The notes: generated by a model not told the origin, from the sequence alone. Numbered from the stretch's first letter, positions 1-9,309 are shown. The stretch is 64,000 bases of DNA from Desulfomonilaceae bacterium (GCA_031082285.1 JAVHLK010000006.1:37483-101482); one strand, 5' to 3'. Translations and numbers: made by a program.

Positions 1-503
1 TGTGCGTGATCCGCGTAGGCCGCAACGCCTCGCAGTCCAAGGATCAGCGTATGCTGAAGCGAACGAATGTCGGCGTTGGTCGTGTCGTCGGGAGCAAACC
101 CCACTCCCGAAGCCTGTTGGATCATCCCCGAAATGTCGGCCGCAGGCTTGAAATTCGCCGCATCTTCCGTGAAATCCGACGTGCCTCCCGCCGCCTTCAC
201 CTTCTCTTTAAGTTTTTCTCTCAGTTCCACACATTTGTCGATCAACGGAGGGAACCGATCCGGATCGAAGTCCACGTTCGTCAACGTAGAAAACAAGGCC
301 TTTGCCGTGAAGACGTTCACATCGGGGTCAACGACCCCCACCTTACGCCCTTCATTGGCATACAGCGCCAAACCCTTCAGCGCGTGAGTCAGCGTGTCCT
401 GAAGTGCGGCCGCTTCAGGGGATTTTCCGCATACTCCCACTTTGGTGCATCCGGTTCCGAAAGCCGTTTGTTCACATTGATAGCAAAACATCTTTTCGTC
501 CAT
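1..503 (-). CDS. hcp: Hydroxylamine reductase / hybrid cluster protein, N-terminal part (runs off the window)
   Basis: About 167 N-terminal residues are present and the gene continues past the left edge. The protein starts MDEKMFCYQCEQT and carries four cysteines spaced C-x2-C-x8-C-x5-C, the N-terminal Fe-S ligand pattern of strict-anaerobe Hcp proteins; the following stretch with SPEAAALQDTLTHALKGLA is also typical. Hcp is a cytoplasmic iron-sulfur-oxo enzyme that reduces NO or hydroxylamine during nitrosative stress. The ATG at 503 follows a strong GGAGGGAG ribosome binding site. A TTGAC-N4-GTCAA palindrome lies 165 bases upstream, which fits CRP/FNR-type (HcpR-like) control. The hybrid-cluster ligands lie outside the window, so only the N-terminal half of the family signature can be verified. 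Confidence 0.93.
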   Translation of the reverse strand, partial: MDEKMFCYQCEQTAFGTGCTKVGVCGKSPEAAALQDTLTHALKGLALYANEGRKVGVVDPDVNVFTAKALFSTLTNVDFDPDRFPPLIDKCVELREKLKEKVKAAGGTSDFTEDAANFKPAADISGMIQQASGVGFAPDDTTNADIRSLQHTLILGLRGVAAYADHA

Positions 504-667
504 TTTCTCCCTCCCGGTGTGTGCCCGTTGTTGTTCAGGCGTGTGCGAAAAGCCCTTGTTCAAGAAATTGTCATGCGCTCTCTTCATGCGAGCTCTTCAT
601 TCGTTCTCGGTCACCACTATCGTCAACCTCTATACGCAAGTATTAATCATTCGATGAGGTCCGCGCC

Positions 668-681
668 TTGACTTATGTCAA
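668..681. promoter_or_regulatory. TTGAC-N4-GTCAA palindrome upstream of hcp (FNR/HcpR-like operator)
   Basis: TTGACTTATGTCAA is a perfect inverted repeat with the half-site spacing of CRP/FNR-family regulators. Read toward hcp, a TAATAC hexamer at about 640-645 lies roughly 32 bases from the operator centre, as expected for a class II activated promoter with the site near -41.5. HcpR-type regulators control hcp genes in Deltaproteobacteria. Which regulator binds here is inference. Confidence 0.65.
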
Positions 682-768
682 CAACTCTTTTTTTGTTCGG
701 GATTTTCTTCTGACGCCGATGATGGTTTCAAGCGCGCGAAGGAGTCCGGGGACTTGGTTCGACGGTTT

Positions 769-1797
769 CTACCAAAGTTCCTTCAACATCTTGCGTATTT
801 CGAGCTTTTGTTGCATGGCGGATTTCACCGGGCCGCGTAAACGGTCCATCCGCTGCTGAAGCCGGCCTCGCAATTCCGGCTTGGGTTTCAATTTGATCGC
901 CTGTTGATACGATTCCCATGCCTCCACATAGAGCCCCTGCTTCTCCGACAGTCTCCCGTAATGGTAATGGGTAAACGGGTCTCGGGAATCGAATTCCGAT
1001 GCGCGCCTGAAGTCCTCCAACGCCCGTTCCTCATTGCCCATGAGCTCGTGGATGCCCCCCCTTTGTATCAACGCCCCCCGCAGTTCGGGTGAGAGACCGA
1101 CGGTTGCGTCCATATCCTTAAGCGCGGCGTTCAGATCTCCTTGTTCCATACGAAGCAGCCCGCGGCGGAAGTAGGCTTGATAGAAGAGAGGATTGAGGGC
1201 AATGGCCTTCGTATAGGACTCGATGGCTTCGGAAACCTTTCCGCGCAGCGCGTGTTCGTTCCCCCGCTTCCACAAGGCCACGAGAGACGATTCAGTCGGC
1301 CGCAGTCGGCTTTCGAGCATCTTAATCCATACGGCAAGGTTCTCCTTCCACTCATCCCGAGGATCGCGTTCCAGCGCCTGCCGATAAAGAGCAATAGCCC
1401 TCTCGATTTCCCTCCCTTCCCGTTCCAATATTCCGGCAAGGCCCTCCATGGCCATATAATTGTCCGGATCGAGAGCCAAAGCCCTCTCATAATCCTCGAC
1501 GGCCTTCTTGGGTCGTTTGAGCATTTCAAGGGCCATGGCTCTGCCCAGGTAGAGAGAACTCCGGTCGGGAGCCTTGGATGCCGCACTGGAGTAGATGAGC
1601 ACGGAGTCTTGAAAACGCCTCTCCAGAAACGCTTGCTCCGCCTGTTTTTCCAGGCTGAGCACTCCGGGGTCGGAGCGGGCCAAGACCGCTTCCAGGCCGG
1701 ACGAGGGATCAGGTCCCTGAGCCGACGCCGTTCCCGCCGGTGCGGCCATGACGATCGCTATGGTAGGGGCAAGAAAGTGTCTGAGAAAGGTCTTCAC
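769..1797 (-). CDS. Exported tetratricopeptide-repeat protein
   Basis: A 342-residue protein from a GTG start at 1797 that has a GAGGGAGGGA ribosome binding site; upstream in-frame codons give no plausible signal sequence. Residues 1-28 form a signal peptide ending near ASAQ. Most of the rest is degenerate TPR repeats of about 34 residues, for example around YLGRAMALEMLKRPKKAVED and the segments starting AYFRRGLL and THYHYGRL. TPR arrays are protein-protein scaffolds, here probably periplasmic. The C-terminal 30 residues are basic and outside the repeats. It lies downstream of, and divergent from, the transpeptidase gene. The partner is unknown. Confidence 0.8.
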   Translation of the reverse strand: MKTFLRHFLAPTIAIVMAAPAGTASAQGPDPSSGLEAVLARSDPGVLSLEKQAEQAFLERRFQDSVLIYSSAASKAPDRSSLYLGRAMALEMLKRPKKAVEDYERALALDPDNYMAMEGLAGILEREGREIERAIALYRQALERDPRDEWKENLAVWIKMLESRLRPTESSLVALWKRGNEHALRGKVSEAIESYTKAIALNPLFYQAYFRRGLLRMEQGDLNAALKDMDATVGLSPELRGALIQRGGIHELMGNEERALEDFRRASEFDSRDPFTHYHYGRLSEKQGLYVEAWESYQQAIKLKPKPELRGRLQQRMDRLRGPVKSAMQQKLEIRKMLKELW

Positions 1798-1991
1798 GGT
1801 CCCTCCCTCTCGAAGCCCGTGTTCATGATCGCGGCGCCCCCCGATCTCACGAGCATGACACCCGATCTCACTATATACTATCAGATTCCCGATAATACGG
1901 AAAATGCAAAACATGTGGAATGCGCGTGCGAAATCGTCTACACTTCCCCCGTCGCGCCCTATTGCCGGCAAAGCGACATGCGAGACGCACC

Positions 1992-2609
1992 ATGCACCGA
2001 GTACCATCCATTGGAACGCCTTTCGTGTTCATCACGGCCGGCCTCATCGTGGGCTTCTTCGCCCAAGCCACGCCGGCCCAACTCCCGAGGCTGCCGCCGC
2101 TCAAGCACGCCGAGTACCGCATTGCCATTCATTGTTCGCTCGGCATCCTCCAAGTCTGGAAGCATACGGAACTCATACGGGAATACCCTATTGAAGGGGG
2201 TAAGGGCGGACTGGGAAAGACGAGGAGCGGAGACCATAGGACCCCGATCGGCGACTATGAGGTCAGTTGGATGGCGTCCCGCAACCTGAATAAAGGCCGT
2301 CGGATTATCGACGAGAAGAGCTGGTGCAAGGGGAACCGCTTTGTCTACGCACACACCGGCCCGAAGCTGGAGAAACTCTGGAGCGATCCGTACGGCGGTC
2401 AGCAGGCCGCGGTCATCAGCATCAACTATCCCAACGTCAAGGACGGCTTGATGGGATTTACCGGCGACTGCATTCACATACATGCGGACAAGCGGCACGA
2501 CCGGGGGATTCTCAAGGAGTCCTACGGGTGCATCCACATGTATCCCACGGATGCAAAGGAACTTTACGAGCTGGTAGATGTGGGTACGCCGGTGAAGATC
2601 CTTCCGTAA
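1992..2609 (+). CDS. L,D-transpeptidase (YkuD-domain) family protein
   Basis: A 205-residue exported protein. The ATG at 1992 is chosen because it places a hydrophobic signal segment (about residues 8-27, ending TPAQ) at the N-terminus. The YkuD domain follows: a GGKGGLGKTRSGDHRTPIGD segment typical of the family, then His164 and the catalytic motif SYGC with Cys180, spaced as in the H-x15-C signature. These enzymes crosslink peptidoglycan through meso-diaminopimelate or attach proteins to it. Arg after the catalytic Cys is replaced by Ile-His (GCIHM), as in several Erf/YbiS-like members. It stands alone; no operon partner is evident. Confidence 0.85.
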   Translation: MHRVPSIGTPFVFITAGLIVGFFAQATPAQLPRLPPLKHAEYRIAIHCSLGILQVWKHTELIREYPIEGGKGGLGKTRSGDHRTPIGDYEVSWMASRNLNKGRRIIDEKSWCKGNRFVYAHTGPKLEKLWSDPYGGQQAAVISINYPNVKDGLMGFTGDCIHIHADKRHDRGILKESYGCIHMYPTDAKELYELVDVGTPVKILP

Positions 2610-2630
2610 GACGAGACGCCCCCCGACTTG

Positions 2631-2645
2631 ACGGCATGATGCCGT
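2631..2645. promoter_or_regulatory. ACGGCAT-G-ATGCCGT palindrome before the RHH gene
   Basis: A perfect 7-base inverted repeat with one central base lies 24 bases before the start codon of the ribbon-helix-helix gene. RHH antitoxins usually bind short palindromes in their own promoters, so this is a candidate autoregulatory operator. It could also be a small hairpin at the end of the transpeptidase transcript. Confidence 0.35.
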
Positions 2646-2669
2646 AGGCGTATTGACTACTCATAGACA

Positions 2670-2990
2670 ATGAAGACTGAACGAAAGAAAATGATGGTCT
2701 CCTTGAGAATGCCGGAGGATGTCGTCGACGACCTCAAACGGATAGCTCCTTTGAAAGGCATGTCCGGTTACCAGGCTTTGATCAAGTACTATGTAGGCAT
2801 GGGACTGAGGCGAGATATCGAGGCCCTTTGGCTCCGGGAAGTCCCTGAACGAATTCAGGGTATCCTTGCGAAGCATGGACTTACCGGTGATGCACAGGAT
2901 GAACTCCTCGAAGAACTACTTGGAGTCTTGCCTCATCAGCGTGTCAAAGAGACGAAGGAGAATGAGGATCTTCAAGCTGCTACTTCCTGA
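2670..2990 (+). CDS. Ribbon-helix-helix (CopG-like) DNA-binding protein, antitoxin candidate
   Basis: A 106-residue protein. Residues 5-50 have the RHH pattern: a short strand (KKMMVSLRMPED), a first helix (VVDDLKRIAPLKG) and a second helix (SGYQALIKYYVGMGLRRDIE). The C-terminal half is acidic and charged, as expected for an antitoxin that caps a partner. It is followed after 27 bases by a Uma2-family nuclease-fold gene in the same direction, so the two probably form a unit, with this as the DNA-binding, autoregulating member. Pairing of this type with Uma2 is an inference. Confidence 0.65.
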   Translation: MKTERKKMMVSLRMPEDVVDDLKRIAPLKGMSGYQALIKYYVGMGLRRDIEALWLREVPERIQGILAKHGLTGDAQDELLEELLGVLPHQRVKETKENEDLQAATS

Positions 2991-3017
2991 TGTGTTCGAA
3001 GTATTGAGGAGGAAGCC

Positions 3018-3638
3018 ATGTCACTGATTTCACCACAGCCCCACTACACCGCAGAGGAGTATCTCGCTCTTGAGCGAAAAGCGGAGTACAAGAGCGAATT
3101 CGTGAACGGCATGATCGTTGCCCTAGCAGGGGCGAGCCGCTCACATAGCACGATCGTATTTAACCTCGCCTGCGTGTTGGGCCCACAGCTTGTCGGGCGA
3201 CAGTGCGAAGCATACGTAAGCGACATGCGTGTCAGAGTCACATCTACGGGGCTCTATACGTACCCCGATCTCGTCGCGGTATGTGGTGAAGCCCTTTTTG
3301 ACGACGAGCATGCCGATACGCTGCTCAATCCCACCGTGATTGTCGAGGTTCTTTCTCCCTCGACCGAAGCCTACGATCGCGGCGAGAAATTTGCCCATTA
3401 CAGGCGGCTGGAGTCACTTCAGGAATATGTCCTCGTGTCACAGGACAAAGTCCGGATCGAGTCGTTCGTGCGGAAAGGCGCACAGTGGCTGCTCTCGGAA
3501 GCAAGCGATCTAGATGACACGGTCCGGCTCGAGTCCATCGGCTGCGATCTCGTTCTTCGAGATGTCTACGATAAAGTCCGATTTGCCGAGAGCGGCGAGG
3601 ATGCGTTTTCTGAACCGGGAGTGGTGCAGCCGAGCTGA
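3018..3638 (+). CDS. Uma2-family (DUF820) PD-(D/E)XK endonuclease-fold protein
   Basis: A 206-residue protein. The opening YTAEEYLALERKAEYKSEFVNG is the classic start of Uma2 proteins. The nuclease-fold core is visible: conserved YPDLVAVCG (Asp of the active site), then NPTVIVEVLSPSTEAYDRGEK (Glu-x-Leu strand) and KFAHYRRLESLQEYVLV (helix with Tyr). The family is restriction-endonuclease-like; the biological role of most members is unknown and many are multicopy. Start is the ATG at 3018 with upstream GAGGAGGAAGCC. It probably forms a pair with the RHH protein just upstream. Confidence 0.85.
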   Translation: MSLISPQPHYTAEEYLALERKAEYKSEFVNGMIVALAGASRSHSTIVFNLACVLGPQLVGRQCEAYVSDMRVRVTSTGLYTYPDLVAVCGEALFDDEHADTLLNPTVIVEVLSPSTEAYDRGEKFAHYRRLESLQEYVLVSQDKVRIESFVRKGAQWLLSEASDLDDTVRLESIGCDLVLRDVYDKVRFAESGEDAFSEPGVVQPS

Positions 3639-3806
3639 AGAGTCTCATGCAAACGCACTTTCGAGGAGGCAATTTGCTGCCGGGTGGTTTGCTGTAATGA
3701 CTCCGCAATACACGGTCACTTATTGCGGCGTCTCGTTTCTTGACTTCCGCACTTCGACGAGGACAATGATACCGCTTTACCGACGGGTTGACAGACGGCT
3801 TCTGAG

Positions 3807-4106
3807 ATGGAAACATCGGAATTGAAGCTGATTCCGGGGAGGCGAATCGTGCCTGTTGTGGCCCAGTTGGGAGGTATCAAGATCAATCTCTACTACAATG
3901 AGGATCACGGACCTCCTCATGTGCATGTTTGGTGCGATGACGACCACTGGACCTGGATCGCCATCGAGACTCTTGAACTCTTGGGTGACGCGATTCCGGC
4001 GAAGTGCTACAGAGCCGTAAGAGAATGGATGGAGCCAAGAAGAGATCAATTGATGGAGTCGTGGCACCAAGCCAGACAGGGACAAAGAGTCAGACGAATA
4101 CCGTAG
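3807..4106 (+). CDS. DUF4160 domain protein
   Basis: A 99-residue protein with the DUF4160 signature: GGIKINLYYNEDHGPPHVHV, with the DHxPPHxH core, followed by a W-rich strand and a helical tail containing REWMEPRRDQLMESW. These small proteins are almost always encoded next to a DUF2442 protein and are regarded as putative toxin-antitoxin components; the chemistry is unknown. The DUF2442 gene follows directly here (11-base gap), which supports both calls. Confidence 0.85.
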   Translation: METSELKLIPGRRIVPVVAQLGGIKINLYYNEDHGPPHVHVWCDDDHWTWIAIETLELLGDAIPAKCYRAVREWMEPRRDQLMESWHQARQGQRVRRIP

Positions 4107-4117
4107 GAGACGATCGA

Positions 4118-4441
4118 ATGATGAACCGTATCGTAAAGGCAACTCCATTACCGGATCATAATGTTCTTCTCTTCTTTGAGTCTGGTCACGTCAAGCTTCT
4201 TGATATGAAGCCCTACATTGAAAAGGGAGGCGTTTGGGCCGAGATCGACGACTGGCAGGTATTCTCTCAAGTCGCGGTTCAGCAGGATCTAGGAGGACTT
4301 GAGTGGCCCGGAGAGATAGATTTCTGTCCTGAAACCGCGTTCGAAGTCTCCAATCCTGTGCCTTCAGCCCTCCTGCGAGACCTCACCGTCACATACTCGC
4401 CAAGAATGAAGGAAGAGACCGGTCTTGATCAAACGGTATGA
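4118..4441 (+). CDS. DUF2442 domain protein
   Basis: A 107-residue protein. The tandem ATG at 4118/4121 is chosen because a TAGGAGACGATCGA ribosome binding site lies directly upstream; a longer reading frame would overlap the DUF4160 gene. The DUF2442 pattern is seen in LLFFESGHVKLLDMKPYIE (strand plus linker) and in the later LEWPGEIDFCPETAF segment. Family members are about 80-110 residues and travel with DUF4160. Function is unproven; a DNA-binding antitoxin role is proposed for related proteins. Confidence 0.8.
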   Translation: MMNRIVKATPLPDHNVLLFFESGHVKLLDMKPYIEKGGVWAEIDDWQVFSQVAVQQDLGGLEWPGEIDFCPETAFEVSNPVPSALLRDLTVTYSPRMKEETGLDQTV

Positions 4442-4779
4442 AAGAAGTCCCGGACATCCAGTCAATGGAACGCGAAGAAACGGATCCTTCACCGCACGTG
4501 TGGCATCATCCAAGTCACCACTGTAATCTACTTCTCAGTCGCCTCGAGGATCTCCCAGCCCCCCATCACCGCACGTGCCTCATCCATGAAGGCCCTCAGT
4601 CGGCGACAGCCGTTTGTCCTTGTGTCACATCATGTGGATCGCGCTCTCAACGCGACCGTCGGCCCACTGCAAAGAGTTCCGAGCCGCAAGGTTGGCTTCG
4701 TCCCAGTGGGGCGCGCGTCCCGCCCTACGTAATTCACGATCGGTCCCGTACCAGGGCCGAAGCCCTGTACGAGAAGCTA
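4442..4779. other. Gene-free stretch with small inverted repeats
   Basis: No convincing gene. A reading frame at 4438-4806 has no recognisable domain and low-complexity composition, so it is left out. Two repeats are seen: a GGGCG/CGCCC inverted repeat ending in CCTACG at 4708-4729, similar to the repeat at 19566-19587, and a bulged hairpin at 4748-4770 (GTAC-C-AGGGC, loop CGAA, GCCCTGTAC). The second could act at the end of the clpB transcript, but there is no T-tract on the clpB strand. Confidence 0.5.
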
Positions 4780-7371
4780 TCAAGTAGGCGCGGCCACAAA
4801 CCTTAGCTTATCGCCGTCAGCTTCCGCCTCAATGGTCTGGCCCGGTTGGAACTTCCCGCTGAGTATCTCCATTGCCAGCGGGTTTTCAATGAGCCGCTGG
4901 ATGGCCCGCTTCAACGGCCGTGCTCCGTACGCGGGGTCGAACCCCTCGGCGGCCAGTACGTCACGAGCTTTGGGTTCCAGCACCAACGTGAGCTTGTTGT
5001 CGGCCAATCGCTTGTTGAGACGGCCTATCTGGATATCCACGATGTCCTTGATCTGGTCCCGGTCAAGGGCATGGAACATGATCACGTCGTCCAGGCGGTT
5101 CAGAAATTCCGGCCTGAAGTGGTGCCTCAACGCATCCATCACCGCGGTCCTCATGGCCTCTTCGTCTCTCCCCGCAAAGTCCCGTATCTGTGCGGAACCT
5201 ATATTGGACGTCATGATGATGATCGTGTTCTTGAAGTCCACCGTGCGTCCCTTCCCATCGGTAAGCCTTCCGTCGTCCAGGATCTGCAGCATCGCGTTGA
5301 ACACCTCCGGGTGAGCCTTTTCGACCTCGTCGAAGAGCAGCACGGAATAGGGGCGACGGCGTACGGCTTCGGTGAGGTACCCGCCTTCCTCATATCCCAC
5401 ATACCCTGGAGGCGCTCCGATGAGTCTGGCCACGGAATGCCGTTCCATGTATTCGGACATGTCCACCCGCACCATGGCCTGCTCGTCGTCGAAGAGGAAC
5501 TCCGCCAGAGCACGGGCCAACTCGGTCTTCCCAACGCCGGTAGGCCCCATGAAGATGAACGATCCTATGGGACGATTCGGATCCTGCAATCCTGACCGTG
5601 CTCTTCTCACCGCGTCCGCGACTGCGCGGATCGCTTCTTCCTGGCCCACGACCCGTTTGGCGATCCGCTGTTCCATGGAGAGCAGCTTGTCCACTTCGCC
5701 TTCCAGCATCTTGGACACCGGTATGCCGGTCCACTTGGCGACCACCTCGGCCACGTCTTCCGGACCGACCTCCTCCTTGAGCAAGCCGCCGTCCCTTTGA
5801 ATTTCCGCAAGCTGCTCGTTTCTTTCCTTGATGTCGTTCTCGAGCGCGATGATCATGCCGTACTTGAGTTCCGCGGCCCTTGCCAGATTGCCCTCCCTCT
5901 CCGCCTGGGAGCCCTCGACCTTGGCGCGCTCGTAGCGTTCCTTGAGGGTCTGGATCTCGTGGATGATTTTCTTCTCTTTCTGCCACTTCTCTTTGAGTAC
6001 ATCGGCCTCCGCGGTCAACTTCCGTATCTGTTCGCCTACTTTCTCCAGGCGCTCTCTGCTCGCATCGTCCGATTCCTTGTTGAGCGCTTGTTGCTCGATC
6101 TGAAGCTGGATGATTCTCCGCTCGATTTCATCAATTTCCGTGGGCATGGAGTCGATTTCTATCCGCAATCTCGATGACGCCTCGTCAATGAGATCGATGG
6201 CTTTGTCGGGGAGAAACCGGTCCGTGATGTACCGGTTCGACAGGGTTACCGCGGCAATGATTGCTCCGTCCTGAATGCGCACCCCATGGTGCAATTCATA
6301 GCGCTCCTTGAGTCCTCTCAGGATGGAGATGGAGTCTTCCACCGACGGCTCGGCCACATAGATCGGCTGAAATCTCCGCTCCAGAGCAGCGTCCTTTTCA
6401 ATGTGCTTGCGATACTCATTGACGGTCGTCGCGCCTACCGCACGCAGCTCTCCCCTCGCCAAAGCCGGCTTGAGCATGTTGGACGCATCGACCGCGCCTT
6501 CCGCAGCTCCCGCGCCCACCAGAGTGTGCATCTCATCGATGAACAGAACGATCTCCCCCGCGGCCGTGGTAATCTCCTTGAGAACGGCCTTGAGCCGGTC
6601 CTCGAACTCACCGCGATACTTGGCCCCTGCAATCAGCTGCCCGATGTCCAGCGCCAGGACCCGTTTACCCTTAAGGGTTTCCGGAATGTCACCGGCAACG
6701 ATGCGGCCTGCAAGCCCTTCCACAATGGCCGTCTTACCCACGCCGGGGTCGCCGATCAGTACCGGATTGTTTTTGGTTCTTCTTGAGAGGACCTGAATGA
6801 TCCTCCTGATCTCGTCGTCTCGGCCGATCACCGGATCGAGCTTGCCTTTGCGTGCCAGTTCCGTGAGGTCCTTGGTAAATCGCTTGAGTGCCTGATACTT
6901 CTCTTCGGGTGATTGATCAGTTACCCGTTGGGTTCCTCGAATGTCGGTCAGGACCGTGTAGATCTTTTCCTTTGAAACGCCGTACCGGCCCAGTATGCGA
7001 GCCGAATTGCTTCCCGAGGCCTCCGTCAGGGCTATGAGGAGGTGCTCAACGGAGACGTACTCGTCCTTGAGTTGCTCCATCTCCTTGAACGATGACTCAA
7101 GCACGGCTCTGAGTTGGTTCGAGAAATATCGATCCGCGGAAGCTCCCGACTGCCGGGGCATCTTTTCCACCGCAGCAACGACCTCGCTTCGTATCCTGTC
7201 CGGATCCGCGCCCAGCTTCTTCAGTATCTCCACACAGATGCCCTCGGGATCCGACAACAACGCGAGGAGGAGGTGATCCGTGTCAACCTGCGGGTTTCCC
7301 CTCTTGGCCGCCACATCCTGCGCCATCTCGAGCGCTTCCTGAGATTTCAGAGTGAATTTGTCCGCGCGCAT
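4780..7371 (-). CDS. clpB: ATP-dependent disaggregase ClpB
   Basis: An 863-residue Hsp100 protein, the usual ClpB length. It has the N-terminal Clp repeat domain ([15 protein letters not shown] onward), a first AAA+ module with Walker [14 protein letters not shown] near residue 204, the long ClpB-specific middle coiled coil (about 400-525, rich in Glu/Lys/Arg), and a second AAA+ module with [12 protein letters not shown] near 605 and the sensor region [10 protein letters not shown]. ClpB works with DnaK to rescue aggregated proteins in the cytoplasm. The ATG at 7371 ([14 protein letters not shown]) matches the family N-terminus and has an AAGGAG site. A longer frame upstream is rejected because it would read through the promoter and operator described next. 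Confidence 0.97.
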   Translation of the reverse strand: MRADKFTLKSQEALEMAQDVAAKRGNPQVDTDHLLLALLSDPEGICVEILKKLGADPDRIRSEVVAAVEKMPRQSGASADRYFSNQLRAVLESSFKEMEQLKDEYVSVEHLLIALTEASGSNSARILGRYGVSKEKIYTVLTDIRGTQRVTDQSPEEKYQALKRFTKDLTELARKGKLDPVIGRDDEIRRIIQVLSRRTKNNPVLIGDPGVGKTAIVEGLAGRIVAGDIPETLKGKRVLALDIGQLIAGAKYRGEFEDRLKAVLKEITTAAGEIVLFIDEMHTLVGAGAAEGAVDASNMLKPALARGELRAVGATTVNEYRKHIEKDAALERRFQPIYVAEPSVEDSISILRGLKERYELHHGVRIQDGAIIAAVTLSNRYITDRFLPDKAIDLIDEASSRLRIEIDSMPTEIDEIERRIIQLQIEQQALNKESDDASRERLEKVGEQIRKLTAEADVLKEKWQKEKKIIHEIQTLKERYERAKVEGSQAEREGNLARAAELKYGMIIALENDIKERNEQLAEIQRDGGLLKEEVGPEDVAEVVAKWTGIPVSKMLEGEVDKLLSMEQRIAKRVVGQEEAIRAVADAVRRARSGLQDPNRPIGSFIFMGPTGVGKTELARALAEFLFDDEQAMVRVDMSEYMERHSVARLIGAPPGYVGYEEGGYLTEAVRRRPYSVLLFDEVEKAHPEVFNAMLQILDDGRLTDGKGRTVDFKNTIIIMTSNIGSAQIRDFAGRDEEAMRTAVMDALRHHFRPEFLNRLDDVIMFHALDRDQIKDIVDIQIGRLNKRLADNKLTLVLEPKARDVLAAEGFDPAYGARPLKRAIQRLIENPLAMEILSGKFQPGQTIEAEADGDKLRFVAAPT

Positions 7372-7436
7372 GCTCTGCTCCTTGTGCGGGTAACGTTGGT
7401 GAGCCCGCCGGCCTGTGTTTCGTTCACCGAGACGTA

Positions 7437-7475
7437 ATTTACCTAACAGGTAAATCACTAAGCGATCTCTGTCAA
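7437..7475 (-). promoter_or_regulatory. clpB promoter with palindrome over the -10 region
   Basis: Reading toward clpB, an exact TTGACA (7470-7475) is followed after 17 bases by TACCTG (7447-7452). A perfect inverted repeat ATTTACCT-AAC-AGGTAAAT at 7437-7455 covers this -10 position. An operator over a weak -10 suggests repression of clpB. It does not match the CIRCE element of HrcA, so the regulator is unknown. The 5' leader would be about 70 bases. Confidence 0.55.
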
Positions 7476-7612
7476 CCGCCGGAGCCTCGACAACGCGCCC
7501 TGTCCCACAAATTCGTAATCGCGCGCTCCGTGTCGCGCACCCCATCGGGCAATTCGCCGTGACAACCATGGACGCGAAGTTCGCTCACACGACGAAGTGA
7601 TCTACCCGCTTC

Positions 7613-7641
7613 TTTACACGCGATAAGCTTTAGGGTAGGAT
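7613..7641 (+). promoter_or_regulatory. Sigma-70-type promoter for the binding-protein gene
   Basis: TTTACA (7613-7618), a 17-base spacer and TAGGAT (7636-7641). The start codon of the binding-protein gene is at 7691, giving a leader of about 42 bases. Confidence 0.5.
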
Positions 7642-7690
7642 GCCGGCGCAAGGAGAGGATTTTACGGACAATGACCGACAAGGAACCACC

Positions 7691-9040
7691 ATGACATTCC
7701 GAACAGAAGTGACCCGAAATCAGGCCGAACGGCACCGGCGGGACTTGCGCTCCACTGTGCGCTCCTCGTGCGATGCAGGGAACGACCGGTTCCCCGAACG
7801 CCCTCTCCTCACCCGTCGTGCGTTCTTGATCGCCGCGGGCGCGGTCGCAGGGAGTTTCTTGTTGAGACGTCCCGAAGCGCACGCACAGTTCAAGATCCTT
7901 GTGGGCTTCATCGTACCGGAGGACACCGCCTTTGCGGCCGAGGCCGAGTCTCTGATTGCCGGGTTTGAGTTGTTCCTGATGGAAAACAAAGTTTCCTCCG
8001 TGGAGATATTGAAGAAGAGCGCAGGAAGCAACGGCAAAGAGACGCTCACGGGGCTGGCCGAGCTTGTCATGAAGCATGAGGTTCGTTTCTTGGTAAGCCC
8101 TCCTACACTTTCCGGATCCGAGAAGTGTATTCACGGCATCCCACCCGGGAAGGTCGTGCTCTTCGTCACCAACCCCGCGGTGCGACTGGTGAGTGGAGAG
8201 ATGTGTATTCCGGGAGCCTTCAGACTTGGCGCCAACACCTATCAGTCCGCGAGACCTCTGGCGCCCTGGTCGTTGACCAACCTGGGTCGGAAGGTCTTCA
8301 TCACCGGGGTTGACGACTCACAAGGCAATGAGCAGGCCGACTTCTTTGCCTACGGATTCGAGCGGGCCGGGGGACAGTTCGCAGACAGAGAAATGGTACG
8401 CACCGACGGAAAGGACACGGAACCCCTCTTGAACTCCATAAGAAAGTCGAATGCGGATTTCGTGTTTGCCTCGTTTCGCGGCGGGACTGCCGAAGCGTTT
8501 CTCAAAGCGGTTCAAAGTGCCTCACCGGGACTCGGCAAGCCGGTTGTCGGACCCGAATCTCTCACATGCTACCCCGAGCCTCTCACGAGCATGGGCGACG
8601 CGGGTTTTGGAGTGAAGACCCTGGGAACGCTCAGAGATGCCGCGGCGTTTGCGCGGAAAGTGGAGAAGCATACCGGCACACGCGTCACCAATGCGGTCCG
8701 GGCGGCCGAGGGATACGACACGGCCTCCATCGTCTTCAAGGCCGCGGAATCGGGCAATGCTGCAAACGGAGAGACCGAAAACCTTATCAAGTTCATTGAA
8801 CAAACGGAGATCGACGGTCCCCGAGGCAAGATTCGGTTCGACAAGAACCACGAGCCGATTCTCGACATGTTCGTACAGCAATGGGAGTCCGGAAAGCGTG
8901 GTCCGCGACAGAGAATCGTGCAGGAGCTCGGCACCGTTCCTTCACTGGACTTTGGGTGCGGCCGGGTGGGCTTCCCCAAGAAAACCGATCTGGAACTGCA
9001 GGACGAAAAACGGCGGGAGGAGCAGAGCGACGAGAAGTAA
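7691..9040 (+). CDS. Tat-exported ABC-type branched-chain-amino-acid-like substrate-binding protein
   Basis: A 449-residue protein of the Peripla_BP_6 (LivK-like) fold. The ATG at 7691 follows AAGGAACCACC. An unusually long, basic N-terminal region leads to a twin-arginine signal (LLTRRAFLIAAGAVAG, Arg42-Arg43) ending at AHA near residue 65, so it is probably folded before export. The body has the two-lobed pattern: IKLGF-like strand KILVGFIVPEDTAFAAE, later RKVFITGVDDSQGNEQADFF and ADFVFASFRGGTAEAFL, and the hinge region AAEGYDTASIVFKA. No permease or ATPase genes are adjacent, so it may serve a distant transporter or act as a sensor ligand-binding protein. The ligand is unknown. Confidence 0.8.
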   Translation: MTFRTEVTRNQAERHRRDLRSTVRSSCDAGNDRFPERPLLTRRAFLIAAGAVAGSFLLRRPEAHAQFKILVGFIVPEDTAFAAEAESLIAGFELFLMENKVSSVEILKKSAGSNGKETLTGLAELVMKHEVRFLVSPPTLSGSEKCIHGIPPGKVVLFVTNPAVRLVSGEMCIPGAFRLGANTYQSARPLAPWSLTNLGRKVFITGVDDSQGNEQADFFAYGFERAGGQFADREMVRTDGKDTEPLLNSIRKSNADFVFASFRGGTAEAFLKAVQSASPGLGKPVVGPESLTCYPEPLTSMGDAGFGVKTLGTLRDAAAFARKVEKHTGTRVTNAVRAAEGYDTASIVFKAAESGNAANGETENLIKFIEQTEIDGPRGKIRFDKNHEPILDMFVQQWESGKRGPRQRIVQELGTVPSLDFGCGRVGFPKKTDLELQDEKRREEQSDEK

Positions 9041-9309
9041 GGTCCCGCCGTATCCAATGGATGAAGAACGGGGACACCATTGCGGTGCCGTCACGACATT
9101 TTCTTCATTGACAGTTGCACGGAGGATTTGCTAACGTGACGAACATCGATACGGCTTGCCGAAGATGGGGATCAGCGTCACGGTCTGAGCGGAGAGTCCG
9201 CACGCCGTGGTACGGTGAATCTTCGCGGTACGTGTAATCGGTTGTCTTTTCGTTGCGGAGGCTTCACGGCACGTTGGATGCCGCGGCCTTCGGACATAAG
9301 GAGTGTGGA

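Noticed and set aside
6..671. Plus-strand open frame of 221 codons
   Set aside because: It lies opposite hcp, whose cysteine motif proves the minus strand is coding; it also covers the operator.
1141..2289. Plus-strand frame of 382 codons
   Set aside because: Antisense to the TPR gene and out of frame with the transpeptidase; no motifs.
4438..4806. Plus-strand frame of 122 codons after DUF2442
   Set aside because: No start signal, low-complexity His/Pro/Arg composition and runs into the 3' end of clpB.
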